64,000 nucleotides of DNA, taken from Maribacter algarum (ex Zhang et al. 2020) (GTDB lineage: Bacteria; Bacteroidota; Bacteroidia; Flavobacteriales; Flavobacteriaceae). A program made the translations under genes and the position numbers. The notes beneath the pieces were generated by a model. It did no database searches. It had not been told where the DNA came from and saw nothing but the letters and a program-made list of their open reading frames with translations. Numbering within the stretch: position 1 is the first letter of the stretch; each line of letters starts with the position of its first letter. The stretch spans positions 186,001-250,000 of the forward strand of contig NZ_VATY01000001.1 of assembly GCF_005885635.1 (NCBI RefSeq), in the 5' to 3' direction. Below are positions 43,967 through 52,527 of this stretch, in pieces.

Positions 43967-45500
43967 TAGTGGTTAATATTTGTATCGGATACTCGACAAC
44001 CTCCCCTGTTTCTTTATCTATCGGCATTTGTGCATTCACTCCCTTAAGATAATCGGATAAGGTAGTAGCCAATTCCTTTAATTTCTCCGGATTTAACTCA
44101 GTTAAATTCTTCGTTTCTCCAATATCATCTTTCAAATTGAAAAGCTCCATACTTCGGTCCGCGTGATAATAAATCAATTTCCAATCGCCTTTTCGTACGG
44201 TACTTGCCGCACCAATTCCTGGGCCCGAGGGACCCCATTCATTTGGATAATGCCAAAACAAAGGCCGAACACCATTATAAGTCTCGCCCTTTAAAACCGA
44301 AACAAAGCTTTGTCCATCTATTTTTTGTATAGTTTGCAAACTATCGATTCCCGCCATTTCGAGAATGGAAGGATAAAAGTCCTCAATTATTACTTGACGC
44401 TTTGATATCGACTCTTTCTCGACAACCTCTGGCCATTTGACCAACATCGGTTCACGAATACCACCTTCTCGCATAGAACCTTTTCCGCTTGACAATGGTG
44501 CATTATGAGTATGTGGCTCTCCTGCTCTGGCATGCGCACTTAATCCACCATTATCTGACATGAACAAAATGATAGTATTGTCTTCTATATTTTTTCTTTC
44601 CACATAGTTCATGATATCTCCAAGGCTTTTGTCCATACCTTCAATCATAGAAGCATATTTGGCCTCAGTGGAGTCTATTCCCTTTTCCAAATACTTTTGA
44701 AAGTAACGCTTGTCCTCCATTATGGGTGTGTGAATGGCGTAATGCGACATATATAAAAAGAAAGGTTGCTGCCCTGTAACTGCTGAATCCAAAGCCGTAA
44801 GGGCTTCTTGAGTAATTGCTTCCGTTAAATAAATGTCTTTTCCGTGGTATTTCTCTAATCCCGGTACGGCCCAAACTTCTTTCCCTTCTTTTCCGTTTCC
44901 AAAGTTTTCCGTACCCAAATAACTTTCTGGTGCTCCAGCTGCGTGTCCCGCAATATTGATATCAAAGCCTAATTTCAAGGGATCTTCTCCAGGCGTACCA
45001 ACAGCCCCTAGATGTGCCTTACCAGAATGAACTGTAAAATAGCCTACATCGTGCAAAGCTTGTGCTAGTGGCATTGCATGAACGGCTTTTGAATCTCCTC
45101 CAACAGGACTCAACCCATTTACATTCCATTCCGGGAAGGTTAATGCTTCATGATTTTTCTCCATAGGTTGAATAGAATCTTTTCGAAGGGTCCAATTGGT
45201 GACTCTGTGACGGGCGGCATTCATACCGGTCATCAAACTTACTCGTGTTGGTGAGCAAACTGGAGTGGCATAAGCTTGGGTAAATTTCATCCCTTCTTTC
45301 GCTAATCGCTCCATATTTGGGGTATGGTACAAATCATTGTAAGGCGTTCGTTCCGTCCAAAAAGGAACCGAGGTATCTTGCCAGCCCATATCATCAACTA
45401 AAAAGAGGATAATATTTGGTGGAACTTCCTCAATCTCTTCAGATTGACAGGAAACAAAAATCAGCACAACACCGGTAAAAAATAGTTTTAGCTTTCTCAT
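43956..45500 (-). CDS. Family S1 sulfatase lipoprotein
   Basis: The 514-residue protein has a lipobox at Cys18 (LIFVSC), the N-terminal metal motif PNIILFLVDDMGW, and the formylglycine motif CSPTR with Cys82 as the residue to be converted. Later motifs IILFMSDNGG and LVKWPEVV fit the alkaline phosphatase fold. It should remove sulfate esters from polysaccharides. A separate maturation enzyme (anaerobic or FGE type) is needed and is not in this window. It lies between a fucosidase and a second sulfatase (16-nt gap). Confidence 0.92.
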   Translation of the reverse strand: MRKLKLFFTGVVLIFVSCQSEEIEEVPPNIILFLVDDMGWQDTSVPFWTERTPYNDLYHTPNMERLAKEGMKFTQAYATPVCSPTRVSLMTGMNAARHRVTNWTLRKDSIQPMEKNHEALTFPEWNVNGLSPVGGDSKAVHAMPLAQALHDVGYFTVHSGKAHLGAVGTPGEDPLKLGFDINIAGHAAGAPESYLGTENFGNGKEGKEVWAVPGLEKYHGKDIYLTEAITQEALTALDSAVTGQQPFFLYMSHYAIHTPIMEDKRYFQKYLEKGIDSTEAKYASMIEGMDKSLGDIMNYVERKNIEDNTIILFMSDNGGLSAHARAGEPHTHNAPLSSGKGSMREGGIREPMLVKWPEVVEKESISKRQVIIEDFYPSILEMAGIDSLQTIQKIDGQSFVSVLKGETYNGVRPLFWHYPNEWGPSGPGIGAASTVRKGDWKLIYYHADRSMELFNLKDDIGETKNLTELNPEKLKELATTLSDYLKGVNAQMPIDKETGEVVEYPIQILTTNEE

Positions 45501-45516
45501 TTTCTTTCTGAACTTT

Positions 45517-47109
45517 TTAATGGGATAAAATAGGTTCTATTTGATGCCATTCTTTTCCATTCAAATGCAAGGACGCGTTGGTTTGCTTCGTTCCAGGAGT
45601 ACTTCGTCCATTTTCAATATAAACCTTCATTAGAACTGCCAATTCATTTGTCTTATCCGGATACTTCTCAAATAGGTTATTCTCTTCAGAGGGATCTACT
45701 TTTAAATCATACAATTGAAATTTCGGAAATACCGATAAGTCATCTGTACCTGGTCTGGGATAACTCCATCCGCCCGAACCTGGACAAAGAATCAACTTGT
45801 AATTTTCTTTCCGAATAGAAAAACTTCCGTTTATAGAATGGTGTACCGTAGCTTCTCGCTTATAACCTGTACTATCACCTTTATCGAGAATAGGAAGGAG
45901 TGAAAAACTATCCTCTCCCTCTGTTTCCTTGAGATCTACACCCACAATATCTGCGCAGGTAGCCATTAAATCCGTATGGCAAATGGTTTCGTTCGAAACT
46001 GAATTGGGTCGTATTTTTCCCGGCCATTTCATTAGAAAAGGAACACGATGACCACCCTCATAAATATCAGCTTTATGTCCTCGGAAAATCCCACTAGGAT
46101 CATGCCCTTTCTCTTCCAATAATTCAAAATTAGCTTCAGGGGAACAACCATTATCACTGGTGAAGATGAGCAGGGTATTTTCATCCAAGCCCTGCTCTTC
46201 TAGCGTTTTAGTTAACTGCCCCACATAATCATCAATCATGAGCATAAAATCAGCATACGGATTCAATCCACTCTTTCCAAGCCATTCTTCGGTTGGTAAA
46301 ATTGGAGTATGTGGCGAAGGCAAAGCAAGATATAAGAAGAAAGGAGTCTCTCCTTTTGATTTCTCTTTGATATAATTCATCGACTTTCTGAAAAAATTTG
46401 GGGTGACATCATCATGAACAAAATCAGCCGCAGTAGGTCCTTTTCTCCACCAAGTATAATCTCCTGTATCTTCTGTAATATGGTCAACTTCTGCAGTGCT
46501 CTTCCCGTTTTCAACATAAACATACGGCGCCATATCTAAAGAACCTGAGTGGCCATAGGCATAATCAAATCCCAAATCATTTGGAGTGTTGGTAATCGGC
46601 TTGGTAAAATCAAGGTTGTCAAAATCCTCAGGGTTCCAACCTTCTGCACCAAAGTTGGTACTGTCTTTTTGAGCCCAATCCCATCCTAAATGCCACTTGC
46701 CAATAAAGGCTGTTTGATAACCAGCTCCCTTTAACAGAGAGGCAACAGTAGTTCTACTTTTTGGAATTAAGGCTTTGGACTTTCCAGTCAAGACTCCATT
46801 TTTCAATTCACTGCGCCAGCTATATCTACCTGTAATAATACCATAACGAGTTGGGCTGCAAACTGCTGAAGGACTATGGGCATCTGTAAATTTCATTCCC
46901 TCTTGAGCCAGTTTATCAATATTGGGAGTATTTATTTTTCCCCCGGGATTAAACGAGCTGATATCACCATAGCCTAAATCATCAGCCAATATATAGATGA
47001 TATTGGGCAGTTTCTTTTCCGCAACTGGCGCAACCTTCTTTTCGCCACAGGAAATAGATAATAGATTTGACAGTATAAGGCAAACAATGTAAAATGCTTT
47101 TATCCTCAT
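45517..47109 (-). CDS. Family S1 arylsulfatase-like lipoprotein
   Basis: The 530-residue protein has a lipobox at Cys21 (LLSISC), the motif LPNIIYILADDLGYGD, and formylglycine motif CSPTRYGIITGRY with Cys84. TLLIFTSDNGCSP and LMKWPGKIRPN follow. It differs clearly from the neighbouring sulfatase, so the pair probably acts on different sulfate positions of one glycan. It is the second gene of the transcript after the DUF4874 lipoprotein (80-nt gap). Confidence 0.92.
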   Translation of the reverse strand: MRIKAFYIVCLILSNLLSISCGEKKVAPVAEKKLPNIIYILADDLGYGDISSFNPGGKINTPNIDKLAQEGMKFTDAHSPSAVCSPTRYGIITGRYSWRSELKNGVLTGKSKALIPKSRTTVASLLKGAGYQTAFIGKWHLGWDWAQKDSTNFGAEGWNPEDFDNLDFTKPITNTPNDLGFDYAYGHSGSLDMAPYVYVENGKSTAEVDHITEDTGDYTWWRKGPTAADFVHDDVTPNFFRKSMNYIKEKSKGETPFFLYLALPSPHTPILPTEEWLGKSGLNPYADFMLMIDDYVGQLTKTLEEQGLDENTLLIFTSDNGCSPEANFELLEEKGHDPSGIFRGHKADIYEGGHRVPFLMKWPGKIRPNSVSNETICHTDLMATCADIVGVDLKETEGEDSFSLLPILDKGDSTGYKREATVHHSINGSFSIRKENYKLILCPGSGGWSYPRPGTDDLSVFPKFQLYDLKVDPSEENNLFEKYPDKTNELAVLMKVYIENGRSTPGTKQTNASLHLNGKEWHQIEPILSH

Positions 47110-47189
47110 GGAGCTAGCTGTTGTAGAACATCCTTAAAAATAAGCAATTTGAAATAGTATTTAATTTGATATCCTCGAAAAACAGAAGG

Positions 47190-48734
47190 CTACTTCACCT
47201 CGATGGTATGCCCAAGTTTATTATAGCCAGTAGATTCTTCCCAAACATCTTCATTAGCTAGTCGAATGCTGTATTCTGGTATAGATGCAATCCTTTCGTA
47301 CGAATCTGCCAAGTGCAAAAAGAGTTCATAATTTCCGGTTGGTACATTTGAAGGGATGGCAAAAGCCCCTACTAAGCTAGCCGAGGTATACCAACGACGG
47401 ATATCCGTAGAAAAAGGAAAACTAAAAACTCTACCATCTGAAGAATTTCTTAATATGAGTTTGACATCACGCCAACGAACCGGCGTAGCATAACCCGAGT
47501 TCTTAATATCAATCGTCAACTTCATTATTTCTCCTTTAGTCACTTCAGAAGGATAGGTGCCCTTTTCCAAGGCAAAACGATAACCCAGGTTTTTCTTAAT
47601 ATCGTCCATACAACCGCCATCTTGCCAATCATTATTTACGTCATGGTTAAAATCAGCGTTTAGAAAAGTATAATGGTGTTCTCGCAATTCTTGATCTGCT
47701 ACTCCCAAAGGAGAACAATCATTTTGCGGACTATAAGTGTCATCACAAGTTTCTCCACCAATGATTACAAACTGACCCTCTTGACTTTGATAATTTCTTA
47801 AAACCGCAATATCACTTTTTTCTGGCGAAGACGAATTCCCAAAATCTACATAGGTGCCATTATCACTTTCACTGGCAAGGAGACAGTCGTTATGAAAAGC
47901 TATTCGAGCTGCTTCAGAAGGTCCGAAGGCAATTTCTTCAGATATTGGAGGTGTGGATGTTGGCGCATTAACACCATTCAGGTAGCGCTGCTTGAGCTGC
48001 GGGTAGCGCACCTGCACCATCATATCATCAGGTAGCTCATTCAATAATGCAGCCAGCACCTCTATGCGATCTTCCCAATTGGTATCGGTGAGGGCAATAT
48101 CAACACCATTTTCATCAAACCCACCAAAATGGTCGGTATAGAAGTTTTCACCCCAGATTCCGATAAATCCCATTTGCAAGCAGGTAATTATGTCGGCATT
48201 ATCAGAGAGATAAGGTCCCAGTTGTTGAATGTGCTGGAGGACAATATTTTTCGGAGCATCTCCGTAAGGAGGACAAATGTCTCCTTCGGGGCAATCGCCA
48301 CTTTGCGTATCAACCGTATAAACAAACCGTGGTATTATCTTCATCCCTGTTCTTCTAATTTTGTTGAAGTCTTCTTGCATTTTAGTTAGAAAATCTTGAG
48401 AAATCGGACTATCAATAAAATCATCTAAGATGAAATATCTAAAAATCAAAGTTGATACCGTGCTGTAGTTGGCACCGAAGGAGGTCAAAGGTCCCTTGTA
48501 TGAATCCAATATCGTTTCATTTAATTGGTCATAATTGCTCGCTCTCGTACTTGTATAACGATAAAACCCGCGATCAGGATTTGGAAAGTCTGAGTCATCA
48601 GCCCTATAAGTAATGACCACCTCATCATTTACCATGGTATCAGTATCAGGCACTATTGGTACGGGATTCTCCTTTTTACAGTTCCAAAGCAATAGAAATG
48701 CAAACAGAGCATAAAGGATACTAGAATACTTCAT
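47190..48734 (-). CDS. DUF4874/DUF4832 lipoprotein
   Basis: The 514-residue protein has a lipobox at Cys19 (FLLLWNC). Residues about 45-230 match DUF4874 (NPDRGFYRYTSTRASNYDQL, LIFRYFILDDFIDSPIS, GMKIIPRFVYT), a TIM-barrel-like fold, and a C-terminal DUF4832 part follows (NSGYATPVRWRDVKLIL). These proteins occur in glycan utilisation loci and look like glycoside hydrolase relatives, with no proven activity that I know. It is the first gene of the fucosidase-sulfatase group. No SusC/SusD pair is visible, so the full locus is either elsewhere or absent. Confidence 0.8.
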   Translation of the reverse strand: MKYSSILYALFAFLLLWNCKKENPVPIVPDTDTMVNDEVVITYRADDSDFPNPDRGFYRYTSTRASNYDQLNETILDSYKGPLTSFGANYSTVSTLIFRYFILDDFIDSPISQDFLTKMQEDFNKIRRTGMKIIPRFVYTVDTQSGDCPEGDICPPYGDAPKNIVLQHIQQLGPYLSDNADIITCLQMGFIGIWGENFYTDHFGGFDENGVDIALTDTNWEDRIEVLAALLNELPDDMMVQVRYPQLKQRYLNGVNAPTSTPPISEEIAFGPSEAARIAFHNDCLLASESDNGTYVDFGNSSSPEKSDIAVLRNYQSQEGQFVIIGGETCDDTYSPQNDCSPLGVADQELREHHYTFLNADFNHDVNNDWQDGGCMDDIKKNLGYRFALEKGTYPSEVTKGEIMKLTIDIKNSGYATPVRWRDVKLILRNSSDGRVFSFPFSTDIRRWYTSASLVGAFAIPSNVPTGNYELFLHLADSYERIASIPEYSIRLANEDVWEESTGYNKLGHTIEVK

Positions 48735-48949
48735 CTAATAGTGTTTTCAATAGTAAGTATTTACCAAGGTACTAGCTTACAAGGTTACAAAATTGTTTGT
48801 TCTATTTTGCAATAAAATACAATTCATCCATGCTTTTTCAATTCAAAATTGAAAAACAAAATACTTTACCCGAGCTTTGGGTTTAGCTCATTTTTACAGA
48901 TTTCCAAAAAGAAACTATCTTTATCCTCCACAGCGATTAATCTGCACTA

Positions 48950-50332
48950 TTGTATACCATTGTTGATATAGAAACGACCGGAAACGGTATTAAAGGAAAC
49001 AAAATAACCGAAATAGCCATTTTTAAATATGATGGTTATGAGATTATTGAGGAATACTCTTCTTTGGTAAACCCAGAATGTGAGATTCCCTATTTTATAA
49101 CCGGTTTGACCGGCATCGATAATCAAATGGTTCGTGATGCCCCAACCATTGATGAAATTACGGACCAAATTCTAGAAATCACCAAAGACACCATTTTCGT
49201 CGCTCATAGCGTCAATTTTGACTACAACGTCATCAAAAATGAGTTCAAGAATATAGGGAAGGAATTTGTTCGAAAGAAACTATGCACGGTTCGCTTGTCT
49301 CGTAAATTGATTCCTGGTTACAACTCCTATAGCTTAGGAAAGCTTTGTTCTGCTTTGGGAATTCCTTTGACGGATAGGCATCGAGCTCGAGGTGATGCTC
49401 ATGCCACTACCCTATTGTTTCAAAGACTCTTACGGGAAGACGGTGCTCAAGCGGTCTTCAAAACCTTCTTAAATGCACGTTCACAAGAAGCTACACTACC
49501 ACCAGCTTTATCTAGAGATGTTTACGAAAGGCTTCCGCAAGCGCCAGGTATCTACTATTTTAAAAATTCAAAAGGTGTTATAATCTATGTGGGTAAGGCT
49601 ATCAATATCAAAAAACGGGTATTGAGCCATTTCTATGATAAATCCACCAAGGAGATACAAATGTGCCAAGAAACGGCCGATATCGATTTTGAGCTTTCGG
49701 GGAGTGAGCTGGTTGCATTACTTATGGAATCCGACGCCATCAAGCATCACTATCCGCACTATAACAGAGCACAAAAACGGACCATTCAACAATATGCGAT
49801 TTTCTCTTATGAGGATAGAAATGGGATTCTACATTTAGCGCATAATAAGTTGAAGTCGGTGCCAAACCCAATAACTATTTTTTACAGTACTACCGATTGT
49901 CGTGCTGCAATTCAAGAAATATGTAAAACCTTTGCACTTTGCCCTAAATACTGTCATCTTCAAGAGGGAGTTGAACATTGCTCACATTACGACATTACAA
50001 ATTGCAATGGTATTTGTAGGGGAAAGGAAGAAATTAGCGATTATAATTCCAAGGTTCTAAATGCCATCGAAGAATTAAAAGGCCAAAACCAAAATTTTGT
50101 AGTTCAGGAAAAAGGCAGGTCTATAGAGGAACAAGCTTTTATTTGGATAGAAAATGGTAGGTATGCCGGGTACGGATTCGTGCAAAAAGAAGAAACCATA
50201 CATTCGTATGAAGACCTTGATACTTTTTTAATTCGCAAAAAAAATACGCTTGAAACTCAGCGCATTGTACAATCGTATCTTATAAAAAATCCGGAGAAAG
50301 AAAAATTCTTTATTACAGCTCCTATTCTCTAG
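48950..50332 (+). CDS. DnaQ-like exonuclease fused to GIY-YIG (UvrC/Cho-type) nuclease
   Basis: The 460-residue protein joins a DEDD 3'-5' exonuclease (residues 1-165; Asp6 and Glu8 in VDIETTG, FVAHSVNFDYNVIKNE, His144 and Asp149 in RHRARGDAHAT) to a GIY-YIG endonuclease (from about 195; APGIYYFKNSKGVIIYVGKA). This architecture is known in bacteria as an epsilon-UvrC fusion and is thought to act in DNA repair. The start is TTG at 48950, since an in-frame stop lies 12 nt upstream and no ATG gives the conserved VDIETTG start. The C-terminal 170 residues contain Cys pairs (CPKYCHLQEGVEHCSHYD). Confidence 0.9.
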   Translation: MYTIVDIETTGNGIKGNKITEIAIFKYDGYEIIEEYSSLVNPECEIPYFITGLTGIDNQMVRDAPTIDEITDQILEITKDTIFVAHSVNFDYNVIKNEFKNIGKEFVRKKLCTVRLSRKLIPGYNSYSLGKLCSALGIPLTDRHRARGDAHATTLLFQRLLREDGAQAVFKTFLNARSQEATLPPALSRDVYERLPQAPGIYYFKNSKGVIIYVGKAINIKKRVLSHFYDKSTKEIQMCQETADIDFELSGSELVALLMESDAIKHHYPHYNRAQKRTIQQYAIFSYEDRNGILHLAHNKLKSVPNPITIFYSTTDCRAAIQEICKTFALCPKYCHLQEGVEHCSHYDITNCNGICRGKEEISDYNSKVLNAIEELKGQNQNFVVQEKGRSIEEQAFIWIENGRYAGYGFVQKEETIHSYEDLDTFLIRKKNTLETQRIVQSYLIKNPEKEKFFITAPIL

Positions 50333-50337
50333 TTCTA

Positions 50338-50433
50338 TTAGTCATTTAGTTTTTTATACATGCGTATAATAAATACAAGCCAGATAGTAAACATGGCACC
50401 GACAAAAATGGAATACGTCAAAATCAAATCCAT
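50338..50433 (-). CDS. 31-aa membrane peptide
   Basis: An ATG at 50433 encodes MDLILTYSIFVGAMFTIWLV and a short basic tail, one membrane helix. It overlaps by one base (TAATG) the stop of the 60-aa membrane protein upstream, which supports translation. The family is not recognised, though size and coupling resemble accessory subunits of membrane complexes. Confidence 0.5.
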   Translation of the reverse strand: MDLILTYSIFVGAMFTIWLVFIIRMYKKLND

Positions 50434-50615
50434 TACTTCTTATACTTTAGGTAGTTCATGAAACCTAGTATGGTGGGGGCCCAAAATGCAACAAAAATTG
50501 CATCTAACTTCTTTCCGCTTAGGAACAAATATTCTGAAAACACGATAATCGACAGGACTATCAATAACATCAGACAATTCATTGGTCCTATGCGCTTAAT
50601 AAAATTTTTAATCAT
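50433..50615 (-). CDS. 60-aa two-helix membrane protein
   Basis: The protein has two predicted membrane helices (CLMLLIVLSIIVFSEYLFL and DAIFVAFWAPTILGFMNYL), a basic start and a basic end. It is coupled to the 31-aa peptide gene by TAATG. I cannot name a family. The 169-nt stretch upstream to 50784 has no gene. Confidence 0.5.
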   Translation of the reverse strand: MIKNFIKRIGPMNCLMLLIVLSIIVFSEYLFLSGKKLDAIFVAFWAPTILGFMNYLKYKK

Positions 50616-50784
50616 TCAGCGTAAAGTAATTCTTATTAAATATAAGGTTTTAAGGAGCGGAAAACTAGCAAAAATTAAGTTTTCTTTAACATCTGCGGAT
50701 TTCTCGTAATTACAGGTTAAAAACTGCAATTAATATAAAGAACAAGTCCCAAATAGATACTTGTATAGTTCATAGTAGCATAGA

Positions 50785-50913
50785 TTAGCTCTTCTTTCCG
50801 CTATTCATCAGGCTCAATAAAACTAATATTAGCAAGGCAACTACTGCGGCGAAGACCCCTATCATGATTATACCATTGCTCCAATCTACTAATGGAAGGA
50901 TCAAATTACTCAT
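50785..50913 (-). CDS. 42-aa membrane peptide
   Basis: An ATG at 50913 gives MSNLILPLVDWSNGIIMIGV, then a hydrophobic run (FAAVVALLILVLLSLM) and the tail NSGKKS. One membrane helix. It lies between the two-helix membrane gene and the MBL-rhodanese gene, on the same strand, and could be a small subunit of a membrane protein. Function unknown. Confidence 0.5.
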   Translation of the reverse strand: MSNLILPLVDWSNGIIMIGVFAAVVALLILVLLSLMNSGKKS

Positions 50914-51001
50914 AACTCGGATGGATTTAATATCTCTAAATTACCGGGTTTAGGACGTATAAAACATGACTTATCTCATGAGTCGCTACTGTTTTCAAAG
51001 A

Positions 51002-51034
51002 AAAACGCCTTCCTTGTAAACAAGAAAAGCGTTT
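51002..51034 (-). terminator. Terminator-like hairpin after the MBL-rhodanese gene
   Basis: On the minus strand AAACGC...CTTG-TTTA-CAAG...GCGTTT forms an interrupted stem and is followed by a T-rich stretch, about 25 nt beyond the stop of the MBL-rhodanese gene. Confidence 0.6.
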
Positions 51035-51058
51035 CAAAAATATTGTAGTTTTAAAACT

Positions 51059-52468
51059 CTACAATGTAGAAGGACAAACCCAATCGGTCACTTCAGCCCC
51101 AGCCTTCTTCAAAGCACCGAAACCACCGGCGATATCAATTAAGTTGTGATAGCCCCTACTCTTTAAAATAGAAGCCGCTATGACTGATCTGTAACCTCCA
51201 GCACAATGCACGTAAAAGATTTCATCCTTTGGGAATTCTGCGAGGTGTTCGTTCAACAAACTTAAAGGTGCATGATTTGCATTTACAACATATTCGGACT
51301 GATACTCTCCTTCTTTTCGGACATCAAAAACCGGAACTTCTTTTGCATTGATTTTTGGTGTTACTTCTTCAGCTGGTAATGAGGTAATAGTGTCGAATTC
51401 TTTTCCAGCATTCGTCCATGCTTCGAAACCTCCTTTGAGATAACCTATGGTATCATCAAAACCTACTCTCGATAAACGCGTAATGGTTTCTTCTTCTTTT
51501 CCTTCTGGAGTGACCAATAAAATGGCTTGTTTTACATCCGCTATCAAAGCACCTACCCATGGAGCAAAATCTCCGTTAAGACCAATAAAAATGGAGCGTG
51601 GAACATGTCCTTTTACAAATTCATTTTGGTGACGCACATCTAATACCAAGGCACCTGTTTCATTTGCTGCAACTTCAAACTCATTTGGCGTGAGGGCCGT
51701 GTTGCCTCTATCTAGTACATCAGCAATATCTTCATATCCTTCTTTGTTCATTTTTACATTCAATGGAAAATATTTTGGCGGAGGTAAAAGTCCGTCAGTA
51801 ACTTCTTTTACAAACTCCTCTTTCGTCATATCAGCGCGTAAAGCATAGTTCATCTGCTTTTGATTCCCGAGGGTATCAACCGTTTCTTTCATCATATTCT
51901 TGCCACAGGCCGAACCTGCTCCATGAGCAGGATAAACAATAATATCATCCGCCAAAGGCATAATCTTGGTACGTAAACTGTCATAAAGAATTCCTGCTAA
52001 ATCTTCCTGAGTCATATCAGCGGCTTTCTGTGCCAGATCAGGTCTACCAACATCACCTAAGAACAAAGTGTCTCCAGAGAAAATAGCATGATCTTTACCG
52101 TCGGCATCTTTTAAGAGATATGTGGTGCTCTCCATCGTATGGCCAGGTGTATGTATAACTTTTATGGTCAAATCACCCAATTTGAATTCCTGCCCATCTT
52201 CAGCTATGATAGTTTCAAAAGAAGGATTCGCATTTGGCCCATAAACAATTGGTGCGCCACTCTGCTTTGAAAGGGTCACGTGACCACTAACGAAATCCGC
52301 ATGAAAATGGGTTTCAAAAATATATTTGATTTTGGCATTATCGCGTTCTGCGCGATCCAAATAAGGCCGTACTTCACGAAGGGGGTCGATAATGGCAACC
52401 TCTCCATTACTTTCAATATAGTATGCGCCTTGGGCAAGACATCCGGTATATATTTGTTCTATATTCAT
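51059..52468 (-). CDS. MBL-fold persulfide-dioxygenase-like protein with two rhodanese domains
   Basis: The 469-residue protein starts with an ETHE1/GloB-type metallo-beta-lactamase domain (THFHADF at 53-59, His63, HTPGHTMESTTYLL, FSGDTLFLGDVGRPDL). Two rhodanese domains follow. The first (about 260-355) lacks a catalytic cysteine (LLVTPEGKEE), while the second (about 370-465) has Cys422 in YVHCAGGYRSV. Such proteins oxidise glutathione-type persulfide to sulfite or move sulfane sulfur. It lies 59 nt downstream of a SulP transporter gene, which suggests a role in sulfide or sulfite handling. Confidence 0.88.
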   Translation of the reverse strand: MNIEQIYTGCLAQGAYYIESNGEVAIIDPLREVRPYLDRAERDNAKIKYIFETHFHADFVSGHVTLSKQSGAPIVYGPNANPSFETIIAEDGQEFKLGDLTIKVIHTPGHTMESTTYLLKDADGKDHAIFSGDTLFLGDVGRPDLAQKAADMTQEDLAGILYDSLRTKIMPLADDIIVYPAHGAGSACGKNMMKETVDTLGNQKQMNYALRADMTKEEFVKEVTDGLLPPPKYFPLNVKMNKEGYEDIADVLDRGNTALTPNEFEVAANETGALVLDVRHQNEFVKGHVPRSIFIGLNGDFAPWVGALIADVKQAILLVTPEGKEEETITRLSRVGFDDTIGYLKGGFEAWTNAGKEFDTITSLPAEEVTPKINAKEVPVFDVRKEGEYQSEYVVNANHAPLSLLNEHLAEFPKDEIFYVHCAGGYRSVIAASILKSRGYHNLIDIAGGFGALKKAGAEVTDWVCPSTL

Positions 52469-52527
52469 AACTCAACATTTATTACTACAAAAATAAGACT
52501 AATCAGATGGATTGAATGTGACATTAG

